In this document: positions 1 through 8,334 of the stretch, piece after piece
Numbering within the stretch: position 1 is the stretch's first letter
How the letters are laid out: each line of letters starts with the position of its first letter
NCBI RefSeq assembly: GCF_016864375.1
Contig: NZ_CP069354.1
Location: 2,811,501-2,875,500, forward strand
DNA: 64,000 nt
Origin: Microvirga sp. VF16
GTDB lineage: Bacteria; Pseudomonadota; Alphaproteobacteria; Rhizobiales; Beijerinckiaceae
Direction: 5' to 3'
Made by a program: the position numbers and the translations under genes
Notes under the pieces: model-generated
The model's database searches: none
What the model was told of the DNA's origin: nothing
The model's input: the letters and a program-made list of their open reading frames with translations, nothing else

Positions 1-903
1 CTGATAACTGCATGTGTATTTATTATTCTTTCGGAATTTTTGCGGCCATACGAAGTTGTCCATGAACTCAGTGCTGCATATAGCTCCCAGTTAGAGGACG
101 GAAGGGATCGCGCCAGCGGCTCCTTTGAAAACCCGAATGAGGCAGCTGCAGTCGCTCTATACTGCCTCGTCTTAGTCGTGGCCTTGCCATCGAAGTATGG
201 GCTTGGAAAATTATTTCAGTGCGGTGTGGCGTTTGTCGCACTTGTAATGACCTTCTCCAAGGCCGCAATGCTCGGTGCCATCATTCTTACGGCGGCCTTC
301 CTGCTTACAAAAAGATCTCTAAGAGCCAAGATATCAGTACTACTAACGTTCCTCACTGGCGTAATTATTTTATGGTTCGCATATGAACAAGATCTGTTCC
401 ATTTTTCGATAGAACAACGCGAGAGATTGGCCGATGTTCTCAACCTTGCAGGTGGCGAGATCACGGATAGGACGACAACGATGCGCAATGTTCTCCTGCA
501 ATATGGCGTTGAGAAAATCAGAGAAGTTTTTCCGTGGGGGGCAGGCCTAGGCGAATTGCACGCGATGGAAGGTAGCATCCGCAAGGTATCATCTGGCGGG
601 ATAGAGACAACCAGATGGCTGGGTGTTCATAATACTTTCCTGACAATCCTCGGGGAGGGGGGCGTAATTCCATTTATGATGCTATTGATTCTCCTATGTT
701 GCTTGATGATTGCTGGAAGAAGGTCGCAATATCGTGACATAATTTGGGGATTCACAATAGTATTCATGATTGAGTTATCTGCCGGGCATCATATACTCAT
801 GCTTCGCTATGCAGATACTGTATTGGCGATTGCGATCGCACTAGCAGTTTCCTCGAGGCAGGGCTTTGTAAGGAACTTATCTCTATCCGGGCAGGTATGC
901 TGA
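1..903 (+). CDS. O-antigen polymerase/ligase-like membrane protein (5' end missing)
   Basis: The reading frame is open from base 1, so the N-terminus lies outside the window. The first usable internal start is a TTG at 40. What remains is about 300 residues of a polytopic inner-membrane protein, with clear hydrophobic segments near the middle (after KYGLGKLFQCG and after LRAKISVLL) and a last pair near the C-terminus. The C-terminal part carries HNTFLTILGEGG, which matches the H-N-x-x-L...E-x-G pattern of the Wzy/WaaL (O-antigen ligase) family. Members join or polymerise lipid-linked oligosaccharides on the periplasmic side. The polysaccharide-modification genes downstream fit that role. Polymerase and ligase cannot be told apart from this fragment. 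Confidence 0.65.
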   Translation: MITACVFIILSEFLRPYEVVHELSAAYSSQLEDGRDRASGSFENPNEAAAVALYCLVLVVALPSKYGLGKLFQCGVAFVALVMTFSKAAMLGAIILTAAFLLTKRSLRAKISVLLTFLTGVIILWFAYEQDLFHFSIEQRERLADVLNLAGGEITDRTTTMRNVLLQYGVEKIREVFPWGAGLGELHAMEGSIRKVSSGGIETTRWLGVHNTFLTILGEGGVIPFMMLLILLCCLMIAGRRSQYRDIIWGFTIVFMIELSAGHHILMLRYADTVLAIAIALAVSSRQGFVRNLSLSGQVC

Positions 904-1126
904 GCTCCTCAAGCCACGACGCGAGCCGCTATTCTCTTTGAACTTATAATCTTCAGCGCCCGGAATGGCGCCGTTAGGCCCGTCGCCGCAACAAGATCTC
1001 TTAAGGTGCAACCCAGAAGAGTGACTGTCGAGTGAGTTGTCCAAGGTGATAGGATTAGAGTGTTGGACTTGGCGTTTACGGCTGGTCAAGAGCCTCTCTT
1101 CAGCAAGTAGAAAAGGCGATGCGAGC

Positions 1127-2764
1127 ATGGGTAGCATGCTACTCACGGGTGACACGACGCTTTCCGGAATTGGTCGAGCACTTCAAAAACAATTCGGCGC
1201 AAAGTCGTCTTGGATTGTAAAGGAGGCAAATTTCAACTCCTGGCGAATCGAGGCGGTCGATCCTCAATCATCCTTTCACCGCGAACCAACAGACTTTCTG
1301 ATATACATTCTTTCTCCGCGCATCCTGACAGATCTGCCAGATGCAGAGAATGTCTTCGAAGAATTCTTGTCCGGATTGCAGCATCTGGCAGGCATGACAC
1401 GAGTTCTGTGTACAACGCTCGTCGTCGATCCGTTCCAAGTGCAACCCTTGTATGAGACGCTTCGTCTTCAGAAGAGAGCAGATGACATCAACGCCAAGCT
1501 GCGTCTGTTCATGGAAGCACACAATTGGTTCAATCTAATTGATCAAGCCGCGCTCTTTATGACACATGGTATCGCGTCCCTCACCGACCCTCGCTTTGAG
1601 ATGTTGGGACGTATGTACTATTCTCCGAAGGGTGTGAGACTGCTCGGCGAAGCCGTTGAGCGCGCTACGTTGGCTCTCACTCGGCCTCCTAAAAAAGTGT
1701 TGGTCTTGGATCTCGACAACACCCTATGGGGAGGAGTTCTCGGGGAGGATGGGATTACTGGTATCAGGGTGGGTGGCGAGGGACTTGGCTACGCATTTTC
1801 CCGCTTCCAGCGCACGCTCGAAACTCTCAAGCAGAACGGGATACTTCTGGCAATCTGCAGTAAGAATGAAGAAGAAGATGCATTGCGGGCGATAGCGCAA
1901 CATCCGGATATGCAGCTCAGGATCAACGATTTTGTTACGCATAGGATCAACTGGAAGCCCAAGAGTGAGAACCTCCGCAGCATTGCGGAGGAGCTTAACC
2001 TCGGGTTGGACAGTTTGGTCCTGTTCGACGACTCCCCGTTCGAATGCGAAAGCATCCGCCAACTTCTTCCTGACGTCGACGTGTTAGAGGCTCCAAAGGA
2101 TCCCAGCGATTTTGTCAGGGCGCTTGCAGTTTACCCCGGCTTCGACATGTTCCGCGTAACCGATGAGGACCGCAAGCGATCCCACCAGTATTTTCAGGAT
2201 AGGCAACGCCGCTCACTAGCGAGTCAGATGGGTTCCCTCGAAGAGGTTTATCGATCATTAGAAATGCGGGGGCGGGTTTCTGTGGTAACGGACGTAACCC
2301 TTGCGCGCGTCCAACAACTTATCCATAAGACCAATCAATTCAACTTGACGACCAAGCGATATCAAGAGCCTGAATTGCTTTCAATGATGGCCTCCGACGA
2401 TGTCATTATTCTTACCCTTCATCTCTCGGATAGGCTTGGTGAGAGTGGGCTGACCGGAGTGCTTGTTGTTACGACGGGCCGGGATCAGTGGGAAGTCGAC
2501 AACCTTCTTTTGAGTTGCCGGGTCATCGGACGCACAGTCGAATATGGCCTCATCCGCTACCTTGCTGAGAAAGCGCAGGCATCCGGTGCCCGCGAGCTGA
2601 TCGCGTCCTTTGTGCCGAGCGGACGAAACCAAGTGGCCGCCGAATTTCTATCGCGTGCAGGATTCCGCAAAGATGAGAAGACTGGTAGGTGGATACTGCC
2701 CCTAAACCAGGCAGATACCTTAATACCCAAGTCATATGTATCAATCGAAGAAGATGCTTATTAG
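1127..2764 (+). CDS. FkbH-type HAD-IIIC protein with C-terminal acyltransferase-like domain
   Basis: The central region has the haloacid dehalogenase signature VLDLDNTLWGGVLGEDG (DxDxT), then LAICSKN and VLFDDSPFE, which is the full HAD-IIIC set. About 190 residues precede it, and a GNAT-like C-terminal region follows (after VEEDNLLLSC-type sequence, around VIGRTVEYGLIRYL). The length of about 545 residues fits long FkbH proteins. In polyketide systems FkbH takes the glyceryl group of 1,3-bisphosphoglycerate and loads it on an acyl carrier protein. A carrier protein is encoded 17 bp downstream, which supports ACP loading, but the acyl group here is inferred. ATG 1127 was chosen over a TTG at 1037 because homologous-looking sequence begins at MLLTGD. 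Confidence 0.8.
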   Translation: MGSMLLTGDTTLSGIGRALQKQFGAKSSWIVKEANFNSWRIEAVDPQSSFHREPTDFLIYILSPRILTDLPDAENVFEEFLSGLQHLAGMTRVLCTTLVVDPFQVQPLYETLRLQKRADDINAKLRLFMEAHNWFNLIDQAALFMTHGIASLTDPRFEMLGRMYYSPKGVRLLGEAVERATLALTRPPKKVLVLDLDNTLWGGVLGEDGITGIRVGGEGLGYAFSRFQRTLETLKQNGILLAICSKNEEEDALRAIAQHPDMQLRINDFVTHRINWKPKSENLRSIAEELNLGLDSLVLFDDSPFECESIRQLLPDVDVLEAPKDPSDFVRALAVYPGFDMFRVTDEDRKRSHQYFQDRQRRSLASQMGSLEEVYRSLEMRGRVSVVTDVTLARVQQLIHKTNQFNLTTKRYQEPELLSMMASDDVIILTLHLSDRLGESGLTGVLVVTTGRDQWEVDNLLLSCRVIGRTVEYGLIRYLAEKAQASGARELIASFVPSGRNQVAAEFLSRAGFRKDEKTGRWILPLNQADTLIPKSYVSIEEDAY

Positions 2765-2781
2765 TTGATTGAGGAGGAGTA

Positions 2782-3051
2782 ATGAGTAGATCAGTCGTAG
2801 TCGACGACTCTAAGTTCAAGAGCAAGGTTATGGCGCTGCTTGATATCTCTGATCATGAGTACAGGCCTGACCTTAAGATGGAAGATGTTGCTGGATGGGA
2901 CTCGGTAGGACATCTCAGTCTTATCTTTGGCCTCGAGGAGGCGTTTGGGGTGAGATTTAAGATGGAACACATCCCGCAACTTGACTCGCTTGAAAAGATA
3001 AAATCTGCACTCACGCAGGAGGGGCAAGATGGGCGGGATCATCTGGCCTGA
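2782..3051 (+). CDS. Acyl carrier protein (stand-alone)
   Basis: This 89-residue acidic protein holds the sequence DVAGWDSVGHLSLIFGLEE. The serine in DSVGHL is the expected 4'-phosphopantetheine attachment site, and the spacing is that of a four-helix carrier protein. A strong ribosome site (GAGGAGG) ends 5 bp before the ATG. The gene sits directly after the FkbH-like gene and its end overlaps the next gene by 23 bp, so the genes are probably translated together. It probably carries the acyl unit made by the FkbH-like protein. It is not the housekeeping fatty-acid AcpP, which has a different sequence around the serine (DSLD). Confidence 0.85.
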   Translation: MSRSVVVDDSKFKSKVMALLDISDHEYRPDLKMEDVAGWDSVGHLSLIFGLEEAFGVRFKMEHIPQLDSLEKIKSALTQEGQDGRDHLA

Positions 3052-3964
3052 GGGAAAGTCGTTCGCATTTACCGTGTTTGACGACACGGACTCTGCGGTC
3101 CCAGGCAACTATGAGCGCGTCTACGCACTTTTGCGTGATAATGGTCTTCGAACAACGAAATCGGTTTGGCCCCTGAAAGGAAAAGGTATCCCTGTAAATG
3201 GCGGTGCAACTTGCGAAGATCCGGAATATCTCGCGCATATGCTTGAACTCCAGACGGAAGGGTTCGAGATTGGTTTCCACGGCACCACTTATCACAGTAT
3301 GAAACGTCCTGAGATCGAACGTGGGCTGGACCGCTTTCGGGATTTGTTCGGGAGTTATCCCAAAACCATGGCCAATCACACCGGGTTGGCGGAGAATATG
3401 TATTGGGGCGCCGCGAGACTGACCGGTGCCCAAAAATTAGTCTATAATATTTTGATGAGTGGTCGTAATCCGCATCGGTCTTTCGGCCATTGCGAGGGAA
3501 GTGACTACTTCTGGGGTGATCTTTGTCGGGATCGCATCGTGTATGTCCGCAACTTCGTGACCTCTCATATCAACACTCTCAAATCCTTTCCACAAATCAC
3601 CTATCACGACCCGGCGAGACCTTATGTGAGGCAGTGGTTCTCATCGTCGGAAGGTTCGAACGTAAAGTCCTTTGTTCAAACTATCTCGGAAAAGAATCAG
3701 GATTGCTTGGAGGAAGAAGGGGGCGCATGCATCATGTATGCCCATTTCGCCTTCAATTTTGAGGATCCGCATGGACAAGTCTGCCCACGATTTCAACATC
3801 TGATCAGACGCCTTGCAAAGAAAAACGGCTGGTTTGTCCCTGTTGGAACGCTGCTTGACTATATTCGGCAGCAGCAAGGCGACCATATCCTCACGGATTT
3901 TGAACGGTCTCGTTTGGAGCGCAACTGGCTTTTGCACAAGATCTGCGTCGGGGGGACGACGTGA
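3029..3964 (+). CDS. Polysaccharide deacetylase-like protein (NodB-homology type)
   Basis: The N-terminal SFAFTVFDDTDSA resembles the first NodB motif (aspartates in FxxTxDDxD). EIGFHGTTYHSM resembles the second motif with its metal-binding histidine pair. Both lie within the first 95 residues, as in carbohydrate esterase 4 proteins, and the 311-residue length fits. There is no signal peptide, so it probably acts in the cytoplasm on a nucleotide- or lipid-linked sugar. The start overlaps the ACP gene and the end overlaps the next gene by 4 bp (GTGA), so this is one transcription unit. The motifs are divergent from classical deacetylases, and another hydrolase role is possible. Confidence 0.65.
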   Translation: MGGIIWPEGKSFAFTVFDDTDSAVPGNYERVYALLRDNGLRTTKSVWPLKGKGIPVNGGATCEDPEYLAHMLELQTEGFEIGFHGTTYHSMKRPEIERGLDRFRDLFGSYPKTMANHTGLAENMYWGAARLTGAQKLVYNILMSGRNPHRSFGHCEGSDYFWGDLCRDRIVYVRNFVTSHINTLKSFPQITYHDPARPYVRQWFSSSEGSNVKSFVQTISEKNQDCLEEEGGACIMYAHFAFNFEDPHGQVCPRFQHLIRRLAKKNGWFVPVGTLLDYIRQQQGDHILTDFERSRLERNWLLHKICVGGTT

Positions 3965-5073
3965 GCGTTAAAGTCGTTCCCTATGAAAACACCCACATTC
4001 CCGCGGTGCATGCTTTCAACGAACGCATTCGCGCGGGAGGAATAAATTTTCGCTTTCCTGAAGACAAAGTCTCCGAACAAACTGAAGAAGATCCGCAGAT
4101 CTTCAAGCGTGAATGTTACCTTGCGCTTGAACGGGATGGAACTATGCGCGGGGGATATGTCTTGAAGAGGCACCCCTATCAACGCTGTGGGAAGGATGCC
4201 ATTGCCGGCAATTATCAATTGCCGCTCTCCGAAGGGACCATCAATCCCGCGTACGGAATGGTAGGTATCCAGATTCTCCTAGACTGCCTTGCACGTCAGC
4301 CTCGCTTGTATTGCTTGGGAATGGGAGGGCTCGAACGGCCTCTCCCAGTCATGCTTAGGAAGATGGGATGGCGAGTAGACCTCGTTCCTTTTTTCTTCCA
4401 CATCGTCCATCCTCAAGCATTCCTAAAAGGCATTGTCTTTCTTCGGCAATATCCAAAATACCGGGCTGCGCTTGATCTTCTTCGATTGACGGGTGTGGGC
4501 TATATCAGTCTGAAAGCTTGGATGTCTTTGAGCGCAATAGTCTGTTCAGTGAGAATCGCTGCTAGACGCACATCTTCTAGTAAAGCACTAGAATTCGGGG
4601 AATGGGCGGACACTATATTCCGGAAGGCGTCGCCTATCTACGAGTTCATTGGAGTTAGAGATCGTGCAGCCTTGGCACAACTCTATCCTGTAAGTGACTC
4701 ACGGTTCATCCGTGTGCTAGTTGAAAACAAACAAGGTCCAGTTGGTTGGGCAGTTGTCTTGGCGACACAGATGCAGGGTCATAAGCAGTTTGGAGATATG
4801 AAGGTTGGTAGCCTTGTGGATGTGCTAACCATTCCAGGATATGAGGGTGACGTCGTCGATCACGCAATTCGGACGCTTAAACGACACAATGTTGATCTCA
4901 TTGTCTCCAATCAATCGTCATCGGAATGGCAGCGGGCTCTTAGGGGAGCCGGTTTTATTCAAGGCCCATCGAATTTCGCCATCGCCTGCTCAAAGCAGCT
5001 AGCTTCCGAGATTACAGATTTCGGCTCGTGTCACTTCAACCGCGGTGATGGTGATGGCCCTATCCATCTGTAA
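3961..5073 (+). CDS. GNAT/FemAB-like acyltransferase of a polysaccharide locus
   Basis: A GTG start overlaps the preceding stop by 4 bp. The 370-residue protein looks like two tandem acyltransferase-fold halves. The first holds CYLALERDGTMRGGYVLKRH and a middle GMGGLERPLPVMLRKMGW segment. The second holds GPVGWAVVLATQ followed by VGSLVDVLTIPG, the usual beta-hairpin and cofactor-loop order of GNAT proteins. In context it may transfer the acyl group carried by the upstream ACP to a deacetylated sugar amine, but this is inference. The TAA stop (5071-5073) also forms the left target duplication of the adjacent IS5-type element, so the stop is retained. Confidence 0.6.
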   Translation: MSVKVVPYENTHIPAVHAFNERIRAGGINFRFPEDKVSEQTEEDPQIFKRECYLALERDGTMRGGYVLKRHPYQRCGKDAIAGNYQLPLSEGTINPAYGMVGIQILLDCLARQPRLYCLGMGGLERPLPVMLRKMGWRVDLVPFFFHIVHPQAFLKGIVFLRQYPKYRAALDLLRLTGVGYISLKAWMSLSAIVCSVRIAARRTSSSKALEFGEWADTIFRKASPIYEFIGVRDRAALAQLYPVSDSRFIRVLVENKQGPVGWAVVLATQMQGHKQFGDMKVGSLVDVLTIPGYEGDVVDHAIRTLKRHNVDLIVSNQSSSEWQRALRGAGFIQGPSNFAIACSKQLASEITDFGSCHFNRGDGDGPIHL

Positions 5074-6030
5074 GAGGCTGGTGAGCAATTATCTTTCGCC
5101 TTTGCGAGTGAGACGGCGCAGCAGGATGCGGCTCATCGCGAGATAGAGCAGCATCTCGCCGGTTTCGACGAAGCGCTCATAGTCCTTGGCGAGGCGACGA
5201 TTGGTGGTCAGCCAGCCGATGGTCCGCTCCACCACCCATCGGCGTGCGAGCACCTGAAAGCCGCTCGGGCGCGTCGGTGGCTCTGCGTCAATCCGCATCC
5301 AGGTTCCGCCGCTCCACCAATGCTGCGGGATGGATAATCTCCAGCCCAGGGCTTTCTGAAGCCAGTCCCGCAAACCTCGATAAGCGGTGTCTGCCCACAT
5401 CAGCTCGATGGCCGGAAACAGATGCTGCAGACCCTCCAACAAGACCTCAGCTCCGGCGCGGTCATGGATGTCGGCGGGCTGCACCTTGTTCTTCAGCAGA
5501 TTGCCTTGCGTATCAACGAGCAGATGACGCTTGCGGCCCTTCACCTTCTTGGCGCCGTCATAGCCGCGCGGCCCTCCCATCTCGGTGGTCTTGACTGACT
5601 GGCTGTCGATGATCGCCGCACTCGGTTGAGCAGACCGGCCGATCGTGCGCCGATAACTCTCGCGCAGCGCCTGAGTGATGTGCTCCCACGTGCCGTTCTC
5701 CCGCCACTGCGTATAATGGTAGAAGACGGCGTCGCGTGGCGGATATTCGTGCGGCAGCATCCGCCATTGAGCTCCTGTCCGCAGCAGGTAGAAGATGGCG
5801 TCGGCGATGCGGCGTAAGGGATAGGTCTGTCGTCGCCCGGCGGGATGACTGCGGGCGATCAGCGGCTCCAGCAGCGCCCATTCGGCATCGGTGAGATCAC
5901 TGGCGTAGGAACTGACATCCATGGCACGGGCCTCGATCGTGAAACAGCCCGCATCCGCCTCCGCGGCCCAGCACCAAACCGATTCTGAATCAAACACTTG
6001 GATCGAGCAATAAAATTGCTCACCAGCCTC
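5074..6030 (-). mobile_element. IS5-family insertion sequence, complete (957 bp)
   Basis: Perfect 17-bp inverted ends (GAGGCTGGTGAGCAATT at 5074-5090 and its complement at 6014-6030) bound a single transposase gene on the minus strand. The flanks repeat TAA on both sides (5071-5073 and 6031-6033). A 3-bp TNA duplication is typical of the IS1031 subgroup of IS5, as is the length. Intact ends and an intact gene suggest recent insertion. Confidence 0.9.
5089..5922 (-). CDS. IS5-family transposase
   Basis: DDE transposase of 277 residues. The N-terminal part SYASDLTDAEWALLEPLI and the segment LLRTGAQWRMLP are typical of the IS5 group. The catalytic acids are visible as IIDSQSVKTTE (first Asp), WADTAYRG (second Asp) and VVERTIGWL...NRRLAKDYER (Glu region). 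ATG 5922 was chosen because the family begins at MDVSSYASDL. An upstream TTG would add 39 unrelated residues. The gene fills the element between its inverted repeats and shows no frameshift. Confidence 0.93.
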   Translation of the reverse strand: MDVSSYASDLTDAEWALLEPLIARSHPAGRRQTYPLRRIADAIFYLLRTGAQWRMLPHEYPPRDAVFYHYTQWRENGTWEHITQALRESYRRTIGRSAQPSAAIIDSQSVKTTEMGGPRGYDGAKKVKGRKRHLLVDTQGNLLKNKVQPADIHDRAGAEVLLEGLQHLFPAIELMWADTAYRGLRDWLQKALGWRLSIPQHWWSGGTWMRIDAEPPTRPSGFQVLARRWVVERTIGWLTTNRRLAKDYERFVETGEMLLYLAMSRILLRRLTRKGER

Positions 6031-6033
6031 TAA

Positions 6034-7190
6034 TACCAAGTCCCTGAAGGGCTGACTCGTTCGTGACTTCTCGGACTGGGGCGGGTGTGATTCAGTTTAG
6101 CGAACCAGAGAGGTTCGCCATGCCAATTCCACTCCGCTCTGATTTCGATGCGCCCCAGTTGCGGGTGCTTGCCAGGAAGACGAAGAATGCTCCCCAGGCA
6201 CGGCGGCTTCTGGCACTCGCGGCCATCTACGAGGGCGCCTCGCGCACCGCGGCGGCGCGGGTCGGAGACGTGACGCTGCAGATCGTGCGCGACTGGGTGT
6301 TCAAATTCAATGCTCAGGGACCGGCCGGGCTGATCGACCGCAAGCCGCCGGGCCAGCCCTCCCGGCTCACAGATGCCCATCGATCAGCCCTCGCCGCCAC
6401 GATCGAAAGCGGGCCGCTTCCGGCCGTGCATGGGGTGGTGCGCTGGCGGCTGGTCGATCTGATCCAGTGGCTCTGGGATGAGCACCGCGTACCGATCTCC
6501 AAGCAGACCCTGAGCCGGGAAGTGCGCGCGCTCGGCTATCGCAAGCTGTCGACCCGCCCGCGTCATCACGCCAAGAGCGATGCCGCTGTGGCGGCTTTTA
6601 AAAAGACTTCCCCGCGCGTGTGGCGGAAATCGCGACCCACGAGGCCAACGGCAAGCCGCTAGAGATCTGGTTTGCCGACGAGGCGCGCATCGGCCAGAAG
6701 AACAAGATCACGCGGCGTTGGGCCAAGCGCGGCACCCGTCCCTCGGCCCCGCGGGATCTGCGAACCGCCTCCACCTACATCTTCGGGGCGATCTGCCCGG
6801 CGCAAGGCAAGGGAGCCGGCCTGGTGCTGCCCCGTTGCACGACCGAAGCGATGACACTGCATCTGGCCGAGATCGCGCAGGCGGTGGCGCCTGGGGCACA
6901 CGCTGTGTTGCTGTTGGACCGGGCGGGCTGGCATGTCTCGCGCAAACTGCAGGTGCCGGCCAACATCACTCTGGTGCCGCTGCCGGCGAAAGCGCCCGAG
7001 CTGAACCCAGTGGAGAATATCTGGCAGTATCTGAGGGAGAACTGGATCTCCAACCGGATCTTCACATCCTACACGGATATTCTCGATCACTGCTGCGCGG
7101 CCTGGACCAAGCTCGTCGACCAGCCTTGGACCATCATGTCCATCGGCTTGCGTGATTGGGCATACGGGTTCTGATCAGGGGGACTTGGTA
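6034..7190 (+). mobile_element. IS630-family insertion sequence, apparently complete
   Basis: The left end TACCAAGTCCCTGA (from 6034) and the right end (complement of TCAGGGGGACTTGGTA, ending 7190) form imperfect inverted repeats. TA dinucleotides occur at both ends, as expected for IS630 elements that duplicate TA, but overlap with the repeat makes the exact boundary uncertain by 2 bp. The left end lies 3 bp from the IS5 element, whose right-hand TAA duplication is directly adjacent, so the two elements abut. Confidence 0.82.
6120..7174 (+). CDS. IS630-family transposase, two frames joined by a -1 shift
   Basis: The first frame (ATG 6120, after AGAGG) carries the helix-turn-helix half, with RTAAARVGDVTLQIVRDWVF and a second domain up to HHAKSDAAVAAF. 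It continues to a stop at 6662. The second frame, shifted by -1 near the A-run at 6600-6604, carries the catalytic half: IWFADEARIG (Asp), VLLLDRAGWH (Asp) and PLPAKAPELNPVENIW (Glu). The two halves together give the usual single IS630 transposase of about 350 residues. An AAAAAG run at the junction fits programmed frameshifting, which is known in this family. A decay mutation cannot be excluded. Confidence 0.85.
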
Positions 7191-7304
7191 TAAGTAACTT
7201 TATGAAGGATATTGTCAGACGTGAATGCTAGAGCGGATTTGGCTTGAACGGAATCGGCGTGTCTGATTCCGTGGTGTCTGGGGGCGTGAGCAGCGAGGCT
7301 CACC

Positions 7305-8272
7305 ATGACGACACCGCTCTCTCAGGATCTTCGCCAGCGCATTGCCCGGGCTGTGGTCAATGGCAGTTCAATCCGCCAGGCCGCTGCGCGTTACGAGGTC
7401 AGCCCGTCGGCTGCCGTGAAGCTGATGCAGCGGGCGCGCAAGACCGGCTCTCTCGCCCCTGACCGGATTGGCGGGCGTCGTCGCCCGATGCTGGAGCCGC
7501 ATGAGGACCTGCTCCGTAGCCTGATCGCCACGAAGTCCGGCATCACGCTCTCCGAGATCCAAGCCGAACTGAGAGCCCGCGGGATCGTGGTGGCGGCGCT
7601 CTCCACCATCCTGCTCACCCTGCGCCGGTTCGGCCTGCGGCACAAAAAAGACACTCCGGGCGGCCGAGCAGGACCGGCCCGATGTCGCGCGCGAGCGCCA
7701 GCGTTGGCGGGTGTGGCAGCGCTATATGGACCCCAGCCGCTTTGTCTTTCTCGATGAGACCGGCACCACAACCACGATGACGCGCCGCTATGGTTGGGGG
7801 CCCGAGGGTGAGCGGGTAGTGGACGCCACGCCCTGGGGGCACTGGAAGATCACGACCTTTGTGGCGGGCCTGCGCGCGAGCGGCGTGATTGCCCCGATGG
7901 TGCTCGACGGCCCGATGACGGGGGAGGTGTTCCGCGCCCATGTTGAGCAAGTCCTGGTTCCGGAACTCTCGCCGGATGACGTGGTGGTGCTCGACAATCT
8001 GGCCGCGCACAAGGTGGCGGGCATCCGGGAGATGATCCGGGCAACTGGCGCCAGCCTGCTCTACCTGCCGCCGTACTCGCCCGACCTCAACCCAATCGAT
8101 CCTTCGACAGGCTCAGGATGAGGAGGTGTTTGCCAAACTCAAAGCGCTGCTGCGCAAGGCCGCCGCCTGAACGAAGGACGCGCTCTGGATCACCATTGGC
8201 GAGTTGCTCGATAGCTTCCCGGCTGCGGAATGTCGTAACTACCTCAGCAACTGCGGATATGAGTTTACCTAA
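7305..8272 (+). pseudogene. IS630-family transposase, broken
   Basis: The first part (ATG 7305) has a winged-helix region, LRQRIARAVVNGSSIRQAAARYEVS in two overlapping segments. At the A6 run 7644-7649 the reading frame moves +1 into the catalytic half (VFLDETGTTT, VVLDNLAAHK, YLPPYSPDLNPI). That shift may be programmed. The gene is then destroyed. A 22-bp insertion at 8100-8121 replaces the catalytic Glu codon that should follow LNPI and brings a TGA. After restoring the frame, a second TGA at 8168 interrupts KAAA-TKDALW. The expected tail ending NYLSNCGYEFT reads to TAA at 8270-8272. Confidence 0.88.
8100..8121. repeat. 22-bp insertion inside the transposase gene
   Basis: Removing these 22 bases restores the frame LNPIEEVFAKLK of the IS630 transposase, so the segment is an insertion and not gene sequence. 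It begins TCCTTCGACAGG and ends CAGGATGA, with TCCT/AGGA complementary ends and a GA on each side (8098-8099 and 8120-8121) that may be a 2-bp duplication. It resembles short dispersed intergenic repeats I recall from other proteobacterial genomes. That resemblance is from memory and is unverified. Confidence 0.7.
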
Positions 8273-8334
8273 AGCAAATCCGCTCTAGTGAGTTTCAATT
8301 GCTACATGTAGTATCATAAGTGATGCTCTTCCAC

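Larger units (their letters stand above)
7231..8285 (+). mobile_element. IS630-family insertion sequence, second type, inactivated
   Basis: The ends GAGCGGATTTGG (from 7231) and CAAATCCGCTC (ending 8285) are inverted repeats flanked by TA at 7229-7230 and 8286-8287, the IS630 target duplication. The internal transposase belongs to a different subgroup from the element at 6034. It is broken by a short insertion and a nonsense codon. Confidence 0.87.
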
